The position numbers and the translations under genes are program-made. Positions 9,551 through 19,399 of a DNA stretch of 64,000 nt are shown here, piece after piece. Location: positions 81,402-145,401 of the forward strand of contig JAUYMY010000024.1 in the NCBI GenBank assembly GCA_030699385.1, written 5' to 3'. The stretch is from Methylobacter sp. (GTDB taxonomy: Bacteria; Pseudomonadota; Gammaproteobacteria; Methylococcales; Methylomonadaceae). The notes beneath the pieces were generated by a model that saw nothing but the letters and a program-made list of their open reading frames with translations, was not told where the DNA came from and ran no database searches. Every line of letters begins with the position of its first letter. Positions within the stretch are counted from its first letter, which is position 1.

Positions 9551-10000
9551 TTAGGTGGTGCTCGATTTTAAAGCTGTGATGCCAAGATTAGCCAATTCAT
9601 CGGCTCTATCATTATTTTTATCGCCTGAATGGCCTTTGACCCAGGCCCACTCAATCGTGTGGGCTTGAATGGCGCCATCTAGCCTGCGCCACAGGTCTTC
9701 ATTTTTAACCGGCGCTTTAGCCGCTGTTTTCCAGCCGCGTTTTTTCCAGTTGACCATCCACTCGGTAATGCCCTGCATCACATATTTTGAGTCGGTATTG
9801 ATTTGCACGGCACAAGGCCGGGTCAGCGACTCTAATGCCTGTATCGCCGCCATTAATTCCATGCGGTTATTGGTGGTGGCGGGATCGCCGCCATAGAGTT
9901 CCTTAACGTTGCCTTTATAGCTGAGTATTGCGCCCCAGCCGCCCGGCCCTGGATTGCCTTTGCAGGCACCATCGGTATAAATAATGACGGAGTCAGTCAT
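9551..10000 (-). CDS. rnhA: Ribonuclease HI
   Basis: A 149-residue RNase HI that degrades the RNA strand of RNA:DNA hybrids at R-loops and Okazaki primers. The catalytic acidic residues are visible in [18 protein letters not shown] (D10), NNRMELMAA (E48), NTDSKYV (about D70) and NDRADELAN (about D134). The basic protrusion [15 protein letters not shown] is intact. Length is standard. The start overlaps the upstream methyltransferase gene by 8 bases, matching the yafS-rnhA arrangement seen in enterobacteria. Confidence 0.97.
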   Translation of the reverse strand: MTDSVIIYTDGACKGNPGPGGWGAILSYKGNVKELYGGDPATTNNRMELMAAIQALESLTRPCAVQINTDSKYVMQGITEWMVNWKKRGWKTAAKAPVKNEDLWRRLDGAIQAHTIEWAWVKGHSGDKNNDRADELANLGITALKSSTT

Positions 10001-10712
10001 GTCTATTGATTTGTGTGGTCGGTGAGTTGAGTGAATTGGTGAGTATTAAACGGGGGCTTAATGACGGTACCGGGGTTAGTGGAATCAGGCTGTAACGACG
10101 TTTGATGGCCTTAACTGCGTAGGCGGTCGAGGTAAACGAGTGGCTTCGGGTGATAAACTTTCCATGTGTTGATTTTACCGCATCCAAACCGAATTCGGAC
10201 GATACGATGACTTCAAAATTTAATAATTTCAACCAGTCCAAAATTCTTGGCCGGGAAATAAAATGCCCGCCCCAGGAATCAGCCATTTTTTTGTCCCATA
10301 AAAACTGATACCTGACCCATAAACTCCAAGGATTAAAATTCAGTATCAATACAATGCCTTCGGGTTTTAACACGCGCTCCACTTCGCGCATGGTCTGGAA
10401 ACGAAAGGCATCAAATTCCAATAAATGCGGCATGATAATCATATCGACAGAGTTGCTTTGCAAGGGCAGGGTATAGGCTTTGGCCTGAATTTTTCTCGCT
10501 TTATCGCAGCCCAAACTTTTGGCATCGAGTACGGTAAAATTTTTGTATAACGAGCAGTCAATGAATTCGCTTTCCCAGCCTAAACCGCCAATTTGCAAAA
10601 TAGTCTGCTGACAACTGACCGTAATAGAGCGCTGTAAATACTCGGCTTCAAGCTGTTGTAACAGCTTGCCACGGGGGGTTTGATACCAGGCAAATAAGAA
10701 ATTACGTTTCAT
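9993..10712 (-). CDS. Class I SAM-dependent methyltransferase (YafS-like)
   Basis: A 239-residue methyltransferase of the Methyltransf_11 type. Features include [17 protein letters not shown] in the place of the usual SAM loop, [16 protein letters not shown], and [25 protein letters not shown]. Its neighbours are rnhA and mltD, the context of E. coli yafS, so orthology is likely. The substrate is unknown. It diverges from mltD, and the 98-base gap between them should hold both promoters. Confidence 0.82.
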   Translation of the reverse strand: MKRNFLFAWYQTPRGKLLQQLEAEYLQRSITVSCQQTILQIGGLGWESEFIDCSLYKNFTVLDAKSLGCDKARKIQAKAYTLPLQSNSVDMIIMPHLLEFDAFRFQTMREVERVLKPEGIVLILNFNPWSLWVRYQFLWDKKMADSWGGHFISRPRILDWLKLLNFEVIVSSEFGLDAVKSTHGKFITRSHSFTSTAYAVKAIKRRYSLIPLTPVPSLSPRLILTNSLNSPTTQINRHD

Positions 10713-10810
10713 GGGCGAACTCTACGCTATCTGTCTTTGATGATTTTCAATAAAAACAAGCTATAATGATAACATTCTAATAACAAACTTCACTTCCTAA
10801 TAAGGGTTAT

Positions 10811-12391
10811 ATGATGCGCGTTTACTTTAACAGGTCAGTTAAATCTTTATCATTACTGAGCTTTTTAATTGCAACCGGTTGCTCTACAACGCCAAAAAAC
10901 GGTCTTGACGACCACCCGCCCGTCACCTTCAAAACAAATAACGATTATGTAAGATCGTCACGTTTAGCCGTGGGCAAGAAAAAACCCGAATTACCGGTTA
11001 GATACAAAAATTCAGTTTGGGAGCGCTTGTTGTCGTTATATTCGCTGCCCGAGATTGAAAACGAACGGATTGACCGTGAATTAAACTGGTATCTCCGTCA
11101 CCCCGCTTATCTTGCCAGAATTCAGCAACGAGCTGAACCTTATCTGCACCTTATCCTCAATGAGATTGAAGCCAAGCGCATTCCTGGTGAGCTGGCTTTA
11201 TTGCCGGTGGTTGAAAGCGCGTTTATACCGGATGCGTATTCAAAAAGCGATGCCTCTGGGCTTTGGCAGTTCATCCCGGCTACGGGGCGTTTGTACGGGC
11301 TAAAGCAGAATGCTTGGTACGATGGCCGCCGCGATGTTTATACCTCAACTAGGGCGGCAACCTCCTTCCTTAAGCACTTGGGCGAACATTTTAATGGCGA
11401 CTGGTATCTGGCCTTGGCCTCTTATAATTTCGGCAAAGGTAATATAGGCAAAGCCATTACCAAGAATCAAGAGCAGAATCGGCCGACTGATTATTGGTCA
11501 CTGGATTTGCCCAAAGAAACCACAGATTATGTGCCACGCTTGTTAGCCATAGCCAGAATATTCGCCAATGTCGAAAAATATAATATCGACTTAAAATACA
11601 TTCCCAATAAGCCGTATTGCGAGCTGGTCGATGCCAAATCACAGTTGGATTTAAACAAAGCGGCGGAACTGGCCGGCACACCGCTTAACGAATTTTTAAA
11701 ATTAAATCCCGGTTTCAACCATTCAAGTACAGCGCCGGAAGGCCCGCATCATTTATTGATTCCGGTGGCTAATGCGCAATTATTCAAACAAAGGCTGGCT
11801 CAATTACCCTATGATCAACGTGTCGATAGACGGCGTTATCAGCAAGAAACCATTGCCCAAATGCAATTTGAGCCGGCACCGACTCAGCAAAAAGTTAAAG
11901 CAAGAGAAACCCTTGCCGGGATTGCCAGTAAAAATAATACAACGACGGCTAAGTTAATCGGCAATGTTAGCCAGTTGGCGAGTCATACGGGCAAGAGTTC
12001 ACCGTTGCAAAAAACGGTCAACGCCGCCGTTAAACAAAACTCGGGAAGCGCCCAAGTTTATGTGGTCAAGAAAGGCGACACGGTCTGGAATATCGCTCAG
12101 CGCTTTTCAGTTAGTGTCAGTGATATTGCGGCTTGGAATAACATGACGGCAAAGTCGGCAGTGATTTTAGGCCAGAAACTGACTATTAAGGGTGCCAGTC
12201 AACAACGCGCCGCTGCGCCTTCGTCTGCTCAGGGTCGTTCAATTCATTACGTCGTCAAACAAGGCGATTCGCTGGCACAAATATCGCGCAAGTTTAATGT
12301 TTCAGTCGCCGATTTGCGCAAATGGAATCCACCGGAAACCAGTAATAATCTTGTCCCCGGCGTAAAGCTGAAAGTGATACTCAATACCTGA
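10811..12391 (+). CDS. mltD: Membrane-bound lytic murein transglycosylase D
   Basis: A 526-residue lipoprotein that cleaves peptidoglycan glycan strands to 1,6-anhydro products. The lipobox cysteine is C24 (IATGC). The SLT domain (about residues 100-250) includes the catalytic Glu in LLPVVESAF and SGLWQFIPATGR. Two LysM peptidoglycan-binding repeats follow near the C-terminus (YVVKKGDTVWNIAQRF and HYVVKQGDSLAQISRKF). Length and order match MltD. AGGG lies upstream of tandem ATG codons. The small ferredoxin-like gene follows closely. Confidence 0.95.
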   Translation: MMRVYFNRSVKSLSLLSFLIATGCSTTPKNGLDDHPPVTFKTNNDYVRSSRLAVGKKKPELPVRYKNSVWERLLSLYSLPEIENERIDRELNWYLRHPAYLARIQQRAEPYLHLILNEIEAKRIPGELALLPVVESAFIPDAYSKSDASGLWQFIPATGRLYGLKQNAWYDGRRDVYTSTRAATSFLKHLGEHFNGDWYLALASYNFGKGNIGKAITKNQEQNRPTDYWSLDLPKETTDYVPRLLAIARIFANVEKYNIDLKYIPNKPYCELVDAKSQLDLNKAAELAGTPLNEFLKLNPGFNHSSTAPEGPHHLLIPVANAQLFKQRLAQLPYDQRVDRRRYQQETIAQMQFEPAPTQQKVKARETLAGIASKNNTTTAKLIGNVSQLASHTGKSSPLQKTVNAAVKQNSGSAQVYVVKKGDTVWNIAQRFSVSVSDIAAWNNMTAKSAVILGQKLTIKGASQQRAAAPSSAQGRSIHYVVKQGDSLAQISRKFNVSVADLRKWNPPETSNNLVPGVKLKVILNT

Positions 12392-12409
12392 TATTTGGAT
12401 AGACTCTAT

Positions 12410-12607
12410 ATGACCGATGTAACAGACGATGTTATTTGCTACTGCAGCGGAACAACTAAAGAGAAAATCAAAGCGCTTATTGCTCAGGGCATCACTGATC
12501 TGGATATGATTTCAAGGGCAACGGGCGCTTGCTCAGGCTGCGGCTCTTGTGATGTGGAAGTAAAAAGCTTGATTATTTCAGAGCAGGGCGCAAATCATCA
12601 AGCGTAG
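12410..12607 (+). CDS. BFD-like [2Fe-2S] protein
   Basis: A 65-residue protein of the bacterioferritin-associated ferredoxin family. Four cysteines match the [2Fe-2S] pattern: C10 and C12 (CYC), then C44 and C47 (CGSC) at the expected spacing of about 32 residues; an extra Cys is at 41. The prototype, Bfd, reduces bacterioferritin to release iron, but many relatives act with other redox enzymes. No bacterioferritin gene is adjacent. It starts 18 bases after mltD, and its end overlaps the convergent kinase gene by 10 bases. Confidence 0.85.
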   Translation: MTDVTDDVICYCSGTTKEKIKALIAQGITDLDMISRATGACSGCGSCDVEVKSLIISEQGANHQA

Positions 12608-13476
12608 TTTAAACACCGATCAATCATAGCCTCTGCCTGATGCAGATAGCCGCCCCCGAACAAATTCAAATGATTGAGGCTATGGTAAAGGTTGTACAGC
12701 GTTTTCCTTCGCTCATAGCCGGGTTCCAGCGGGTAAGCCTCTTGATAGGCCTGATAAAATACAGGACTGAAACCGCCGAATAATTCAGTCATTGCCAAGT
12801 CTGTTTCCCGGTCGCCAAAATAGCAGGCCGGGTCGTAAATCACTGGATTGCCCTGTTCGTCTGCCGCCGCATTGCCGCCCCACAAATCGCCATGCACCAA
12901 CGCCGGTTGCGGACTGTAGCCTGAAAACAACGGCGCCAAACTGGCGCAGAGTTTGGCGCCCTGTGTTTGCAAGCGTCCGCCGTAACCGTGCGCGGCCGCT
13001 AACTTCAGTTGATGACCCAAGCGTTGCTCAGACCAAAAGCTTAACCAATCCTGATAACGGCCATTGAATTGAACTGTGCTGCCGATGGTGTTGTCGCGAT
13101 ACCAGCCGAAATAGTCCTGTTGTTGCCTGTGCAGTTGCGCCAGTTGTTGGCCGAGCAGCTTTTCGGAACGGCTGTTAAGGCGGGTTAAGGCGATATATTC
13201 CAGCACCAAAAAAGCATGGTCGGCGCTTTGCCCGCATACAATAAACTGCGGGACGCGTAAGGTTTGAGTTTGCGACAAGGCTTTCAAACCGGCGGCTTCC
13301 GCTTCAAACATCGCCAGCCGTTCGGGACGGTTCAGTTTGACAAAAAAACTGCGCTCTTCCGCTTGCAGGCGATAAGCCGCATTAATGTCGCCGCCTGATA
13401 CCGGCTCTGCTTTGAGCAGCTTGAACGGCTGCCCGATCGCCGCTTCGATGTGCTGGATAATGGCCGACCAATTCAT
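12598..13476 (-). CDS. Fructosamine kinase family protein
   Basis: A 292-residue protein of the fructosamine/ketosamine-3-kinase family (APH fold), which phosphorylates sugar adducts on proteins or amines so that they can break down. Visible motifs are VSGGDINAAYRLQ (nucleotide loop), FVKLNRP (lysine), ALVHGDLWGGNAAADEQGNPVIYDPA (catalytic HGDLWGGN and the DPA metal motif) and FGDRETDLAMTELFGGF. Length is typical. The ATG overlaps the stop of the metallopeptidase-like gene, so the two are probably co-expressed. Confidence 0.93.
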   Translation of the reverse strand: MNWSAIIQHIEAAIGQPFKLLKAEPVSGGDINAAYRLQAEERSFFVKLNRPERLAMFEAEAAGLKALSQTQTLRVPQFIVCGQSADHAFLVLEYIALTRLNSRSEKLLGQQLAQLHRQQQDYFGWYRDNTIGSTVQFNGRYQDWLSFWSEQRLGHQLKLAAAHGYGGRLQTQGAKLCASLAPLFSGYSPQPALVHGDLWGGNAAADEQGNPVIYDPACYFGDRETDLAMTELFGGFSPVFYQAYQEAYPLEPGYERRKTLYNLYHSLNHLNLFGGGYLHQAEAMIDRCLNYA

Positions 13477-13979
13477 GCGTAGAGTGTGCCGAATAGGTCG
13501 AGATGGGTCAGGTAGAGGCGCAAATCCAGTTCAATTTGGTGATAACCCGGCTCCATGTATTCGCACAATTTGTAAAACGCCTTGTTGTGGTCTTTTTCCT
13601 TTAAATGCGCCAGTTCATGCACGACAATCATCTTTAAAAAAGCCAGGGGCACTTTCTTGAACAGCGAGGCCACGCGGATTTCATTTTTGGCCTTGTGTTT
13701 GCCGCCCTGTACGCGGGAGATAAAAGTATGCAGACCCAGGGCATGATGCAGGTCTTTAATTTTGTCATCGTAAATCACCTTGCTCAGCGGCTGCGATTGC
13801 TTGAGCCAGTCATTTTTCAGCTCAACGGTGTAGGCATAAAGCGCCTTATCCGTCCTGACTTCATGGGCTGCCGGATATTTTTTCAGCAGCGTGGCGCCGA
13901 GTTTGTCGTCGCTGATGAGTTGGCGCACCTGATCGGTAATGTGCTCGGGATAACCGATTAAATATTTCAATTCGGACAT
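13473..13979 (-). CDS. YgjP-like zinc metallopeptidase domain protein
   Basis: A 168-residue protein of the YgjP/DUF45 family. The zinc-metallopeptidase motif HELAH is at about residues 116-120 (IVVHELAHLKEKDHNKAFY), and the third ligand is probably H124. These are minimal WLM-like peptidases of unknown substrate. It lies between the hotdog-domain gene (3-base gap) and the fructosamine kinase gene (4-base overlap), consistent with one operon. Confidence 0.88.
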   Translation of the reverse strand: MSELKYLIGYPEHITDQVRQLISDDKLGATLLKKYPAAHEVRTDKALYAYTVELKNDWLKQSQPLSKVIYDDKIKDLHHALGLHTFISRVQGGKHKAKNEIRVASLFKKVPLAFLKMIVVHELAHLKEKDHNKAFYKLCEYMEPGYHQIELDLRLYLTHLDLFGTLYA

Positions 13980-13982
13980 GGC

Positions 13983-14927
13983 TTATTTCATTGATTTTAG
14001 GATTTGTTCCAACGGAGCCAGCGAAATCAGTGCCCGGTACAGAATGCTTTTGTCTTCCATCAGGCCGTAGCATTCGTAGTGGTAGGGCGAGTTTATCGCG
14101 TGGCCGATACCTTCTGTTCGCGTTTCCGGGGGGATTTGCCGGATTAGGATATACAGCGCATCGCCGGATTTGAGTTGCGCCAGATAGCTGCGGTCAATGC
14201 TGATTTTGTGCGACATATAGACCAGCGGATTGCGTTCAAAATCGTGTTTTTCCAGCACCGCCTTTTCCAGCAAAGCGCTGGAAATCAGGCTGCATGGGAA
14301 TATTTCCGGGAACACCGCCTTGTTTTTAAAGGGGTCGAAAAAGGCATCCTGATCGACCAGCGAGCCGCAGAGGAAATTTTTGGCATTGCTGGTGGTGATA
14401 AATTTTCGTTTCAGGAAAAAATGGCTACCGGCGATAAACGAGCGGTCGGGGTGCTGGTTTAATACACCACATTGCGGCACGCCGGGATTGGTCAGGAACA
14501 GGGCAAATTTGGATTCCTTTTTGTAGCCCAGTAAGGCCAGTGCATCGCCGGATTTAACGGTAATCCGGTTGCTGAGGATGGTTTCCGGGTCGTGTTTAAA
14601 TTGCGATTTTTTTATATCGACTGAAATCCTTTGCCCTGGCTTGACCGCGTTGACAAAAGAAAACTGATAATTGCTAAAACGCAGGTTGTTATCGCTAATC
14701 AGCGCGTTTTCATCATGCAATTGGCGGTAAAGAAACACTTTATGCTCAAGCAGCGATTCCAGTTGAAAACCCAGCGCAATCGGGCCTTTGAAAGGATTGT
14801 GGTTGATGCGCCCCCAGCGGTTCCTGTCGTGGAACAAGTTGAAATCGTCGGTTGCATTGCGGGCAACATCAATGTGTATCTGATGAAAGATATCCGAACT
14901 GTCTGACGTCATCATGCCTTTAATCAA
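13983..14927 (-). CDS. Hotdog-fold (MaoC-like) hypothetical protein
   Basis: A 314-residue protein. The first half resembles a MaoC/hotdog dehydratase domain: ATDDFNLFHDRNRWGRINHNPFKGPIA has the D-x-N-x-x-H pattern of the hydratase 2 motif, though altered, followed by a PIALGF helix start. The second half looks like a further hotdog unit. An acyl-thioester substrate is plausible but unproven. The start overlaps the hydrolase gene by 8 bases. Start codon choice among MIKGMM is uncertain. Confidence 0.55.
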   Translation of the reverse strand: MIKGMMTSDSSDIFHQIHIDVARNATDDFNLFHDRNRWGRINHNPFKGPIALGFQLESLLEHKVFLYRQLHDENALISDNNLRFSNYQFSFVNAVKPGQRISVDIKKSQFKHDPETILSNRITVKSGDALALLGYKKESKFALFLTNPGVPQCGVLNQHPDRSFIAGSHFFLKRKFITTSNAKNFLCGSLVDQDAFFDPFKNKAVFPEIFPCSLISSALLEKAVLEKHDFERNPLVYMSHKISIDRSYLAQLKSGDALYILIRQIPPETRTEGIGHAINSPYHYECYGLMEDKSILYRALISLAPLEQILKSMK

Positions 14928-15804
14928 TGAAACGTCGGGTCAAATCGCCAAACTCATCAATGCGCCGGTCGCGCAGGAACGGCCACACTTGCCGGACGCG
15001 CTCGGAGTGTGCTTTATCAAGGGTGCAACTTAGGACTTTGGTTTCCGAATCATTGGCGCTGGCCAGTATTTCGCCTTGGGATCCTGCGATAAAACTGTTG
15101 CCCCAGAAGTTAATACCGCTGGCCAAATCCGGTGCCTGTTCAAAACCGATACGGTTGCAGGCAATCACCGGAATGCCGTTGGCGACTGCGTGGGCGCGCT
15201 GAATGGTCACCCAGGCGTCGAGTTGGCGTTGTTGTTCTTCGGCCGTATCTTCCGGGTCCCAGCCTATCGCGGTCGGGTAAATCAACAGCTCGGCACCGGC
15301 CAGCGCCATCAATCGGGCGGCTTCGGGATACCATTGATCCCAGCAAACCAGAACGCCTAATTTGCCGATAGACGTTTCGATGGGCTTAAAACCCAAGTCG
15401 CCGGGAGTGAAATAATATTTTTCATAAAAGCCCGGATCATCGGGGATATGCATTTTCCGGTATTTACCGGCAATGCTGCCATCTTTGTCGAACACCACGG
15501 CGGTATTGTGATACAGCCCCGGCGCACGTTTTTCAAAAATGGTCGAAACGATGACGATGTCAAGTTCTTTGGCCACATCCGACAGGATGTCAGTGGTCGG
15601 CCCCGGAATAGGCTGAGCCAGATCAAAGTTATTGTAATCTTCGCTCTGGCAAAAATACGGCCCCAAATGTAGCTCAGGCAAGACCACCAAATCAGCATTG
15701 GCGGCGGCGGCTTCATGGATTTTTGCAATGGAAAAATCAAGATTGGTTTGTCTGTCTTCATCGCAGGGCTGCTGGACAGCGCTGACGGTTATTGTCGATG
15801 TCAT
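14920..15804 (-). CDS. aguB: Carbon-nitrogen hydrolase, N-carbamoylputrescine amidase-like
   Basis: A 294-residue nitrilase-superfamily enzyme. The Glu-Lys-Cys triad is visible in VVLPELHLGPYF (E), GKYRKMHIPDDPGFYEKYYF (K) and LGVLVCWDQWYPEAARLMAL (C). The long matches around CQSEDYNNFDLAQPIPGP are those of N-carbamoylputrescine amidase, which makes putrescine in the agmatine pathway. No agmatine deiminase gene (aguA) is adjacent, so the pathway assignment rests on similarity. The ATG at 15804 gives the standard MTSTITVSAVQQPC start. Confidence 0.88.
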   Translation of the reverse strand: MTSTITVSAVQQPCDEDRQTNLDFSIAKIHEAAAANADLVVLPELHLGPYFCQSEDYNNFDLAQPIPGPTTDILSDVAKELDIVIVSTIFEKRAPGLYHNTAVVFDKDGSIAGKYRKMHIPDDPGFYEKYYFTPGDLGFKPIETSIGKLGVLVCWDQWYPEAARLMALAGAELLIYPTAIGWDPEDTAEEQQRQLDAWVTIQRAHAVANGIPVIACNRIGFEQAPDLASGINFWGNSFIAGSQGEILASANDSETKVLSCTLDKAHSERVRQVWPFLRDRRIDEFGDLTRRFID

Positions 15805-15856
15805 AATGGGTGTTTGAGTAATTTTAAATAGCGTTAATTTTACTGAATAGTGCGGT

Positions 15857-17161
15857 TTATTCAGTCGTGTTGGCAATGATTTTATGAATCCGCTTAGTGC
15901 TGATTGCGATGATTATCAAAATAAAAGGAATGGAAATACCTTCAATGACGTCAGGATTAATTTTCCAGCCGGCACTATGGAAGACTTCGGCAATTTTTCC
16001 GATCAGGCTGGCTGCATAATAGGTAATCGCCACCATAGAAATGCCTTCAACCATTTGTTGCATGCGCAGTTGCATTTTTGCGCGTAAGGCCATTGAGGTG
16101 AGCAAGCCCTGATTTTGCCGCTCAATAATAATGTCGACCCGCGTGCGTAGCAGTTGGCTGGCATTGCTGACCCGTTCTGACAGCGAAGTAAATCGGTGCG
16201 AAATGGATTCGCAGGTCTTAATCGCCGGTTCCAGCCGCCGTTTGATAAACTCGCCTAAAGTCTGAATGCCCTGAATCCGCACTTCGCGCAAGTCGTTGAC
16301 GCGTTGTTCGACCAGCTGATAATAAGCGCTGGCGGCGGCAAAGCGGAAGTGATTACTGGAGATATAATTTTCAACTTCAGCGGCCAGCGTGGTGAGTTCG
16401 TCCAATAATTCGCCATCATTATTGTCGGGCAAGGTCATCGCATTAGTAATGGTGTACAACTGCCGGTCGCATTTTTTTAAGGCCGGGTATAGCTCGCGCG
16501 CGATGGGAAAGGCCAATAAAGCCAGCACCCGGTACACTTCAATTTCAAATAGCCGCTGCAATAGGCGTCCTGCCTGCTCTGTCCTTAAATCGTGATTAAT
16601 AATTAAAAATCGGCTAAAACCATCAACATGAATGCGAAAATCGGTAAAAACCGAGGCCGCGCCGCCGGTTACTTTAGAGCCGATGACCGGATTGTTGGCA
16701 AAATAAGTCGAAAGCGAGGCTAAATCAGCGCGCTCATCATAATGAATATCGGTCGCAGAAACGATAGTGGCGTGAGCGGCGACGATGACTTGTCCGGGCA
16801 GTTGCGACATCCAGTCCACCGGCACTTTTTTGAGTGCGCAATCGGCAAAAGGATCTTTGGGCGTATCGTGGACGTAAAAGCTGTAAGTGCTGAACTCGCC
16901 GTGCTGTTCCCAACGTATTTGGAAGGAATTAAAGGTGGCGCTAAAGTGATCCGCTACTTTTTCAGGCGGAGCGACACCAAAGCGTTCGCACAGCGCGGTC
17001 AAATGCTTGCGTTCCTGCATTTTTTCATCCTGCGACAGCAATAAGGCAAGATGACTGGCCCTAACCGGCAAATTAAGCGTAAACGGCGCTCGGGCGTGGA
17101 CTTCGTTATGTAATACAAAGCGTTGCGGATGATTGTCGGGAATGGGAAATAAAGTCGTCAC
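15857..17161 (-). CDS. DUF3422 family membrane protein
   Basis: A 434-residue protein of the DUF3422 family of uncharacterised proteobacterial membrane-anchored proteins. The N-terminus has the typical LHNEVHARAPFTL. The middle is helical and probably coiled (about residues 240-370). The C-terminus has two membrane helices (VEGISMVAITYYAASLIG and GISIPFILIIIAIST). The fold is mainly cytoplasmic with C-terminal anchoring. No function is known and the neighbours do not reveal one. Confidence 0.88.
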   Translation of the reverse strand: MTTLFPIPDNHPQRFVLHNEVHARAPFTLNLPVRASHLALLLSQDEKMQERKHLTALCERFGVAPPEKVADHFSATFNSFQIRWEQHGEFSTYSFYVHDTPKDPFADCALKKVPVDWMSQLPGQVIVAAHATIVSATDIHYDERADLASLSTYFANNPVIGSKVTGGAASVFTDFRIHVDGFSRFLIINHDLRTEQAGRLLQRLFEIEVYRVLALLAFPIARELYPALKKCDRQLYTITNAMTLPDNNDGELLDELTTLAAEVENYISSNHFRFAAASAYYQLVEQRVNDLREVRIQGIQTLGEFIKRRLEPAIKTCESISHRFTSLSERVSNASQLLRTRVDIIIERQNQGLLTSMALRAKMQLRMQQMVEGISMVAITYYAASLIGKIAEVFHSAGWKINPDVIEGISIPFILIIIAISTKRIHKIIANTTE

Positions 17162-17240
17162 GATAATTTTAAAATTTATAGATGAGTAATTGTCCGTCTG
17201 ATGGATACAAAAGACAGATTTATAAGGTCAGTTTAACATG

Positions 17241-18617
17241 TCAACTGCGTTCAAAGAACAGCCCGAATCGGGTGCCGCCGGTGTCACTGACACGGTTCAG
17301 CTCAAGACGCGCTTGATGCAAATCGGCAATTTCTTTGACGATGGCAAGCCCTAAGCCGCAACCATCGCCCGAGCTTCCTGGAATACGGTAAAAGCGCTCA
17401 AAAATCCTGTCCATTTCGAGCTTAGGGATGCCGGGGCCGTCATCTTCAACGATTAAAATCGGCACGGGGTAACGCTCGACTTTAACGACAATATTACCGT
17501 GCTCACGGCCATAGCAAATGGCGTTATCGAGCAAATTGGCCAGTAATTCGCGCAATAATACGTCATCGCCTTGCACGTATAACGGCTGTTCAAAGCCTTC
17601 AAAACTGAGATCCATCTGCCGTTGCAAGGCTTTAGGTACCCAGTCCATACAGGTTTTTTTAGCCAAGGTGCACAAATCCAGTTGCCGTAATTCATAGCCG
17701 CCGTTTATCGGTTCCGAGCGGGCTAAAATTAATAACTGCGTAGTCAGGTGTGACATGCGGTCGGCACAGCCTTGAATCTGCACCAGCGCCGGTTTCATCG
17801 CGGTGACATCCTGTTCACGCAAGGCCCGTTCCGCCTGCAATTTTAAACCGGCCAGCGGTGTGCGTAACTGATGCGCGGCATTGGTGATAAAGCGTTCCTG
17901 GGTCACAATCGCCTGCGCCAGACGATCTAATAAGTCATTGATAGTATCGGTCAGGGCGCGCACTTCCAAAAATACATGCTGCTCTGGAATGGGGCGCAAA
18001 TCGCGTGGCGTGCGCTGGGCAATTTCATCTGCCAAGACATGCAGCGGTTGTAAACCACGTTTTACTCCGGCTAATAAATAGACGCCGACAAGCAACATCA
18101 ACACGAGTTGCGGCACCAAATCAGCTAATAAAATATCTATCATCATGCCCCGGCGTTTATTTAAAGTTTCCGCTACATGAACAAAAATTTTTTCCGGAGT
18201 TTCATGATGGGTAATGAGGATGGACACAACTCTAACCGGCTCGTTATACATCTCGTCATTAAAATAGAGTGGGCTAAGCCCGTTCATTTTCTGCGCTAAG
18301 GGTTCGGGGACAAATTTGTCGCCCGCCAACATGCCTTTTTCTTCCGAGATGATTTTAAAATAAGTCTTATCCAGTTCGTCCCATTTGAAAATATCCAACG
18401 CGGCGGGCGGCAATTCCACCCAGATATTGCCGTCGCGCACTTTGATGCCCTCGGTTAATGAGCGTGCCGAGTCCAGCAGCCAGCGGTCATAAGCAACATT
18501 AACATGGTGCAGGGTGACAAAATAAGACAGTACGGTTTCGATGCTCATGAAAAAAATCAGCGGAATGGCCAGCCGTAACAGGATTTCAGTTTTCAGGCTG
18601 CGGCTTTTATGCATCAT
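17241..18617 (-). CDS. Sensor histidine kinase (TctE/QseC type)
   Basis: A 458-residue membrane sensor kinase. It has a first membrane helix (about residues 12-35), a periplasmic sensor of the 2CSK_N type, a second helix (about 165-185), HAMP, then HisKA with the phospho-acceptor H249 in FITNAAHQLRTPLAG. The HATPase domain has N (LLANLLDNAICYG), G1 (VEDDGPGIP) and G2 (GCGLGLAIV) boxes. Its start overlaps the response-regulator gene by 11 bases. Related systems sense tricarboxylates or polyamine-like signals; the ligand here is unknown. Confidence 0.95.
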   Translation of the reverse strand: MMHKSRSLKTEILLRLAIPLIFFMSIETVLSYFVTLHHVNVAYDRWLLDSARSLTEGIKVRDGNIWVELPPAALDIFKWDELDKTYFKIISEEKGMLAGDKFVPEPLAQKMNGLSPLYFNDEMYNEPVRVVSILITHHETPEKIFVHVAETLNKRRGMMIDILLADLVPQLVLMLLVGVYLLAGVKRGLQPLHVLADEIAQRTPRDLRPIPEQHVFLEVRALTDTINDLLDRLAQAIVTQERFITNAAHQLRTPLAGLKLQAERALREQDVTAMKPALVQIQGCADRMSHLTTQLLILARSEPINGGYELRQLDLCTLAKKTCMDWVPKALQRQMDLSFEGFEQPLYVQGDDVLLRELLANLLDNAICYGREHGNIVVKVERYPVPILIVEDDGPGIPKLEMDRIFERFYRIPGSSGDGCGLGLAIVKEIADLHQARLELNRVSDTGGTRFGLFFERS

Positions 18618-19281
18618 CCGAGCGCTCCAGTAAATAGCCGAGTCCACGCACTGTTCTGATGACTGCGCCATAAGGTTCTATGCGCTTACGCAAGCGATAC
18701 ACATAAATTTCAATGGCATTGTCGGTCAAGGCATCGCCATCAACGGCTAAGCGCTGAGCAATGGAATCTTTGCTGACCACATTGCCCGCCCGCATCATCA
18801 GGACTTCCAACAGGCCGTATTCACGCGCCGACAAGTTAATCGGCTGACCGTCGACCAGCACTTGATGATTATGGGTGTCGAGGGTTAAGCGACCGCTGAC
18901 GATGTCGTTGCTGAAGCCGCCGTAACAGCGCCGAATCAGGGCGCGAACTCTGGCTTCGAGTTCCCGCAATTCAAACGGCTTGGTCATATAGTCGTCAGCG
19001 CCCTGTTCGATGCCGTTAATTCTGTCATTGACCCCATCACGCGCGGTTAAAATCATGATAGGTAAGGGGATTTTACGGCTGCGTAGTTTGCGCAACAATT
19101 CCAGTCCATCGATATCCGGTAGACCTAAATCCAGCACGATCAAGTCGAAACCTTGGGCTTGCAATAAGTGTTCAGCATACGCTCCCGAAGTGGCACAGGT
19201 CACAGAATAACCGCTATCGCCCAAAGTATGCAGCAAGCCATCGGCCAATACGGCATCGTCTTCTATCAATAAAATGTTCAT
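18607..19281 (-). CDS. OmpR-family response regulator
   Basis: A 224-residue response regulator with a receiver domain (phospho-acceptor D51 in LIVLDLGLPDIDG; acidic pocket EDD at 7-9; K in MTKPFELRE). A winged-helix DNA-binding domain follows (SAREYGLLEVLMMRAGNVVSK and IEIYVYRLRKRIEPYGAVIRTVRGLGYLLE). It pairs with the overlapping kinase gene. It is divergent from the SulP-carbonic anhydrase gene, with 118 bases between them. Control of that transporter is therefore possible but not shown. Confidence 0.96.
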   Translation of the reverse strand: MNILLIEDDAVLADGLLHTLGDSGYSVTCATSGAYAEHLLQAQGFDLIVLDLGLPDIDGLELLRKLRSRKIPLPIMILTARDGVNDRINGIEQGADDYMTKPFELRELEARVRALIRRCYGGFSNDIVSGRLTLDTHNHQVLVDGQPINLSAREYGLLEVLMMRAGNVVSKDSIAQRLAVDGDALTDNAIEIYVYRLRKRIEPYGAVIRTVRGLGYLLERSDDA

Positions 19282-19399
19282 AAACCCGTGAAAGGTTGGT
19301 GAAAGGGAGGAGGGCTAGAATTATAACGTGATAATAAACCGAAGCGCTGCTTCGTTACGTTTCCTCTTATATGAATTTAACATAGACAAAGTTAATACC